Positions 32,269 through 35,775 of a stretch of DNA of 35,775 nt are shown in pieces; positions within the stretch are counted from its first letter, which is position 1; each line of letters begins with the position of its first letter. The stretch is from Paenimyroides marinum (GTDB taxonomy: Bacteria; Bacteroidota; Bacteroidia; Flavobacteriales; Flavobacteriaceae): the NCBI RefSeq assembly GCF_900108395.1, contig NZ_FNXE01000030.1, positions 1 to 35,775 of the forward strand, written 5' to 3'. Below the pieces are notes generated by a model. It had not been told where the DNA came from. It did not search any database and saw only the letters and a program-made list of their open reading frames with translations. Position numbers and translations under genes: made by a program.

Positions 32269-33963
32269 ATGCGTTGGTCTTTAAAACAAAACCCGGATTC
32301 CCAAATCATTCAGCATTTAAAAACAACTTTAAATGTAAGTCCGCTTATTGCTACCTTGCTGGCACAACGTGGTATTACTACTTTTAATGAAGCCAAGCAT
32401 TTTTTCCGTCCATCGTTAAATGATTTATACGATCCGTATTTAATGAAAGATATGGATAAAGCTGTTCGTCGTATCGAACAAGCCATTGCAGCCAACGAAC
32501 GTATTTTGGTTTTTGGCGATTACGATGTTGATGGTACCACGGCGGTTGCTTTGATGTCGTCATATCTGAAAAGTTTTTATCCCGATGTGGATACGTATAT
32601 TCCCGACAGATATGCAGAAGGTTACGGAATATCAATCCAAGGTATCGATTATGCCGAAGACAACGGAATTACGCTGATTATTGCGTTAGATTGCGGTATA
32701 AAATCAATCGATAAAATAGAATATGCCAACCAAAAAAAAATTGATTTTATTATCTGCGACCATCATTTGCCGGGTGATGAGGTTCCAAATGCCATTGCGG
32801 TTTTAGATCCTAAACAAAAAGACTGCAACTATCCGTTTAAAGAATTGTGCGGTTGCGGCGTGGGTTTTAAACTGATACAGGCATTGGCGGCGAACCGTAA
32901 TCAAACCATTCAAGATTTAATTCCGTATTTAGATTTGGTTGCAACTGCCATTGCAGCCGATATTGTACCCATTGTTGATGAAAACCGTGTTCTGGCATTT
33001 TATGGTTTACAGGTAATCAACAACAATCCGCGACCGGGAATTTTAGCAATGAAAAAACAGTTTGCTATTAATGAATTCACAATTACCGATGTTGTTTTTA
33101 AAATCGCCCCCCGAATAAATGCAGCCGGACGTATCAAACACGGAAATTACGCCGTTAGGTTGCTAACTGAATTTAATCTGGAAGAAGCCATTGAATGTGC
33201 CAAAGAAATAGACGAATTCAATCAAAACAGAAGAATTCTTGATCAACACATTACAGAAGAAGCTCTAAATCAAATCATTGAAAATAAAGAAGAAACCGCT
33301 TTTACATCGGTTGTCTATCAACAAGATTGGCACAAAGGCGTAATTGGTATTGTAGCATCACGGTTGATCGAAACTTATTATCGACCTACCTTGGTTTTTA
33401 CAAAAAGCGGTGATAAACTGGCGGCGTCGGCACGTTCGGTTAAAGGGTTTGATGTGTATCAGGCACTGGAGAAATGTGCAGAACACATTGTTCAGTTTGG
33501 CGGACACATGTATGCGGCAGGTTTAACGATTGAAGAAACCGAATATCAAAATTTTAAGAAGAAGTTTGAAAAAGTGGTTAAAGAAAGCATTGGTGTGGAA
33601 CAACAAACCGAAGAAGTTGAAATTGATGCTGTTGTTGATTTTAATGAATTTGACGAAAGAACACTGCGTATTCTTAAGCAGTTTGAACCGCACGGACCGG
33701 GAAACATGACGCCTGTTTTTCTTACCCCGAATGTTTTTGATACCGGCAATGCCCAATGTATCGGAAAAAACAACGAACACCTGCGTTTATTTGTAAAGCA
33801 AAACCACTCACAGGCATTTCCTGCAATTGCCTTTAAAAAAGGTTTTATGGTTGATGCGGTTAAAAATCTTAAATTACTGAATCTGGTTTATTCGTTGTCA
33901 GAAAACCAGTGGAAAGATAAGGTAACTATACAACTTCACGTAAAAGATATTAATACCCTGTAA
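32269..33963 (+). CDS. recJ: Single-stranded-DNA-specific 5'-3' exonuclease RecJ
   Basis: RecJ degrades single-stranded DNA during recombination and mismatch or base-excision repair. The 564 residues are full length. The DHH phosphoesterase motifs are VFGDYDVDGTTAV (81-93), ALDCGIKSID, FIICDHHLPGDEVPN with DHH at 164-166, and AAGRIKHGNYAVRLL; the later GGHMYAAGLTIE belongs to the DHHA1 domain. An OB-fold region follows near residues 450-560. The gene is separated from asd by 77 bases. Confidence 0.96.
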   Translation: MRWSLKQNPDSQIIQHLKTTLNVSPLIATLLAQRGITTFNEAKHFFRPSLNDLYDPYLMKDMDKAVRRIEQAIAANERILVFGDYDVDGTTAVALMSSYLKSFYPDVDTYIPDRYAEGYGISIQGIDYAEDNGITLIIALDCGIKSIDKIEYANQKKIDFIICDHHLPGDEVPNAIAVLDPKQKDCNYPFKELCGCGVGFKLIQALAANRNQTIQDLIPYLDLVATAIAADIVPIVDENRVLAFYGLQVINNNPRPGILAMKKQFAINEFTITDVVFKIAPRINAAGRIKHGNYAVRLLTEFNLEEAIECAKEIDEFNQNRRILDQHITEEALNQIIENKEETAFTSVVYQQDWHKGVIGIVASRLIETYYRPTLVFTKSGDKLAASARSVKGFDVYQALEKCAEHIVQFGGHMYAAGLTIEETEYQNFKKKFEKVVKESIGVEQQTEEVEIDAVVDFNEFDERTLRILKQFEPHGPGNMTPVFLTPNVFDTGNAQCIGKNNEHLRLFVKQNHSQAFPAIAFKKGFMVDAVKNLKLLNLVYSLSENQWKDKVTIQLHVKDINTL

Positions 33964-33992
33964 ATTCATTAACAACTATTCAAATTATTACC

Positions 33993-34000
33993 TATTTTTG
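33993..34000 (+). promoter_or_regulatory. Possible -7 element of the asd promoter
   Basis: TATTTTTG at 33993-34000 matches TAnnTTTG, 40 bases before the asd start. No TTG was found at the standard distance upstream, so the site is uncertain. Confidence 0.35.
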
Positions 34001-34040
34001 CGACTGCAAATTATTAATCATTTTATTTAAATTTTTATCT

Positions 34041-35033
34041 ATGAGAGTAGCTGTAGTTGGCGCAACCGGAATGGTTGGCGAAGTAATGCTGAATGTTTTG
34101 GCAGAACGTAATTTTCCTGTAACAGAATTAATTCCGGTAGCATCGGAAAAATCAGTAGGCAAGGAGATAACTTTTAAGGATAAGAAGTATAAGGTGGTAA
34201 ATTTGCAGACAGCCGTAGAAATGAAACCCGATGTAGCCTTGTTTTCGGCGGGTGGCGACACATCGTTAGAATGGGCACCAAAATTTGCCGGAGTGGGTAC
34301 AACTGTTGTTGATAACTCGTCGGCTTGGCGAATGGATCCTACGAAAAAACTGGTTGTTCCTGAAATCAATGCAAATGTGTTGACGAAAGATGATAAAATC
34401 ATCGCCAATCCTAACTGTTCAACCATTCAGTTGGTAATGGCATTGGCTCCGTTGCATAAAGAATATCAAATTAAAAGAGTGGTGGTTTCCACTTACCAGT
34501 CAATCACCGGAACAGGTGTAAAAGCGGTTCAACAGTTGGAAAACGAATACAAAGGTGAAAAAGGCGAAATGGCGTATCATTACCAGATTCACAGAAACGC
34601 TATTCCACACTGCGATTCGTTTTTAGATAACGGTTACACCAAAGAAGAAATGAAGCTGACCAATGAAACTATGAAGATTATAGGTGATGACAGCATAAAA
34701 GTTACGGCAACGGCTGTTCGTATTCCGGTTGTTGGCGGACACAGCGAGGCAGTGAACATTGAGTTTGAAAACGATTTTGATGTAAACAAAGTACGTGCAA
34801 TTCTTCAAAACACACCGGGAATAATGGTTCAGGACAATACCGATACCAATACATATCCAATGCCGTTGTACGCACAAAACAAGAACGAGGTTTTTGTGGG
34901 AAGAATCCGTAGAGATGAAAGTCAGCCAAATACACTAAACATGTGGATTGTTGCCGATAATTTAAGAAAAGGTGCTGCAACCAATACCATACAAATTGCT
35001 GAATATTTGTTGCAAAATAAGTTAATAGGCTAA
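34041..35033 (+). CDS. asd: Aspartate-semialdehyde dehydrogenase
   Basis: The enzyme reduces aspartyl phosphate to aspartate semialdehyde, the branch point for lysine/diaminopimelate, threonine and methionine. The 330 residues match the family. The NADP-binding start is VAVVGATGMVGEVML (3-17). The catalytic cysteine is C126 in NPNCSTIQL and the acid-base histidine is H234 in VVGGHSEAVN. The tail FVGRIRRDESQPNTLNMWIV is also typical. Its product is the substrate of DapA, encoded at 2225 in this window. A perfect hairpin terminator follows. Confidence 0.96.
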   Translation: MRVAVVGATGMVGEVMLNVLAERNFPVTELIPVASEKSVGKEITFKDKKYKVVNLQTAVEMKPDVALFSAGGDTSLEWAPKFAGVGTTVVDNSSAWRMDPTKKLVVPEINANVLTKDDKIIANPNCSTIQLVMALAPLHKEYQIKRVVVSTYQSITGTGVKAVQQLENEYKGEKGEMAYHYQIHRNAIPHCDSFLDNGYTKEEMKLTNETMKIIGDDSIKVTATAVRIPVVGGHSEAVNIEFENDFDVNKVRAILQNTPGIMVQDNTDTNTYPMPLYAQNKNEVFVGRIRRDESQPNTLNMWIVADNLRKGAATNTIQIAEYLLQNKLIG

Positions 35034-35054
35034 TTTTTTGATAATATATTCATA

Positions 35055-35084
35055 AAAAAACTCTTGAAATTTCAAGAGTTTTTT
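35055..35084. terminator. Perfect-palindrome terminator after asd
   Basis: The 30 bases from 35055 equal their own reverse complement, centred on CTTGAAATTTCAAG with A6 and T6 flanks. It can end transcription of asd and of the convergent hypothetical gene. Confidence 0.88.
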
Positions 35085-35090
35085 ATATTC

Positions 35091-35775
35091 CTAAAATATC
35101 TTCTTTACAATGCCACATATACAACCTGCACAAATTAATGTGTCAGAATTTCTTTTCTTTATATGTTTTTCTATCCTTTTTATTTCTTTGGGTATTTTTA
35201 TCTTCTTTTTTTTCATTAATGATAGTCCATAAGTTCCGAAAGCTTGATTTTCAATATTATAACTTTTTAAAAAGGAAAATATCTCATCGTAATTCTTTCT
35301 CTCAATAAGAGATTGAATTTCTTTAGCAGTTTGTGTTAGAGTGAAAGCGTATCCAAAGTTTATTGCAAATGTTTGATTAAGTGAGATCTCAGAGATTAAG
35401 TCTTCTAAACGTTTATCAGTTTTATAAAAACTGTTTCTGTTTTTTATATATTCATTTATTAGTGAAGAATCTTTTACGAAATATTTGGTGATTAATTTTC
35501 TCTTTTTGGACTCCCAGGTATTTAGCTTAATGATAAACAATAATATTTGATTATTCTTTTTAACAAAGTCTAATTGAAAATCATCTACAGAGTTAGAAAT
35601 TTCAATTCTTTGATGAACATAATTAAAATCTATTTCTCTTTCAAAAATATCTACAATACCATAATCATTATCAAAAACATAAATGTCTTTTGAAATATAC
35701 TTTTTTAATGAGTCTATTTTGTAATCAATTTGATCGGTATTAGTTGTGGTGGATATCTCTTTAACCAATATATCA
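35091..35775 (-). CDS. Hypothetical protein, 5' end beyond the window
   Basis: The frame is open from the right edge (codons GAT ATA TTG precede the first shown residues) to a stop at 35091, so the visible 228 or so residues are the C-terminal part and the true start lies outside. The TTG at 35768 is unlikely to be the start. The protein is rich in K, I and N; the visible part has no membrane segment. It ends with a cysteine cluster, CAGCICGIVKKIF. No family is recognised. It converges on asd. Confidence 0.7.
   Translation of the reverse strand, partial: DILVKEISTTTNTDQIDYKIDSLKKYISKDIYVFDNDYGIVDIFEREIDFNYVHQRIEISNSVDDFQLDFVKKNNQILLFIIKLNTWESKKRKLITKYFVKDSSLINEYIKNRNSFYKTDKRLEDLISEISLNQTFAINFGYAFTLTQTAKEIQSLIERKNYDEIFSFLKSYNIENQAFGTYGLSLMKKKKIKIPKEIKRIEKHIKKRNSDTLICAGCICGIVKKIF

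Overview
The window looks like a chromosomal piece of a flavobacterium (phylum Bacteroidota, probably Flavobacteriaceae). The DNA is AT-rich. Promoter-like sites follow the TTG-N(16-20)-TAnnTTTG pattern of that phylum, and Shine-Dalgarno sequences are weak. The gene content is also typical: PorD of the type IX secretion system, a bamD-rpoZ-coaBC-porD-recN string, a TonB receptor paired with a DUF4249 lipoprotein, and monomeric isocitrate dehydrogenase. The exact genus cannot be told from the sequence.

Layout. 1-2123 (minus strand): a 5'-nucleotidase split into two genes, joined by a TAATG overlap, and followed by a frameshifted zinc-ribbon gene. 2225-8657 (plus strand): dapA, a ferritin, then bamD, rpoZ, coaBC, porD and recN. 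8749-21878 (minus strand): a long accessory operon-like region for breakdown of an aromatic acid, mixed with small unrelated passenger genes. 21948-26047 (minus strand): DUF4249 lipoprotein, TonB receptor, a Nudix hydrolase and a secreted hypothetical protein. 26127-29042 (minus strand): icd and tdk. 29142-35033 (plus strand): an acidic hypothetical gene, rsmI, an OsmC-like gene, a GNAT gene, a 51-residue membrane protein, recJ and asd. A partial hypothetical gene runs off the right edge on the minus strand.

The most interesting part is 8749-21878. In transcription order the catabolic genes are: flavin reductase, a two-domain monooxygenase/old-yellow-enzyme fusion of the 2-aminobenzoyl-CoA / salicylyl-CoA 5-hydroxylase type, an aryl-CoA ligase, a hotdog thioesterase, a DinB-fold protein, a nitrilase-superfamily enzyme, a gentisate-1,2-dioxygenase-like bicupin, an FAH-family hydrolase and a maleate cis-trans isomerase. 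Together they can be read as one route: anthranilate to 2-aminobenzoyl-CoA, 5-hydroxylation, thioester hydrolysis to 5-hydroxyanthranilate, ring cleavage to maleamylpyruvate (the amide analogue of maleylpyruvate), hydrolysis to pyruvate plus maleamate, deamidation to maleate, and isomerisation to fumarate. A salicylate-to-gentisate version uses the same enzymes but leaves the nitrilase-type enzyme without a job. The route is an inference from gene content.

Nearly every junction between these catabolic genes holds one or two small passengers, all on the same strand as the operon: a four-helix-bundle gene inside 31-bp inverted repeats, an orphan 130-residue gene, a REP-type (Y1) transposase with repeat-rich flanks, a membrane protein, a KilA-N protein containing a perfect 34-bp palindrome, and an STM3941-like gene broken at an A8 run. 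Several palindromic REP-like repeats sit in or next to this region, and one two-hairpin unit recurs near 31.2 kb. No regulator or dedicated inner-membrane transporter for the pathway is visible.
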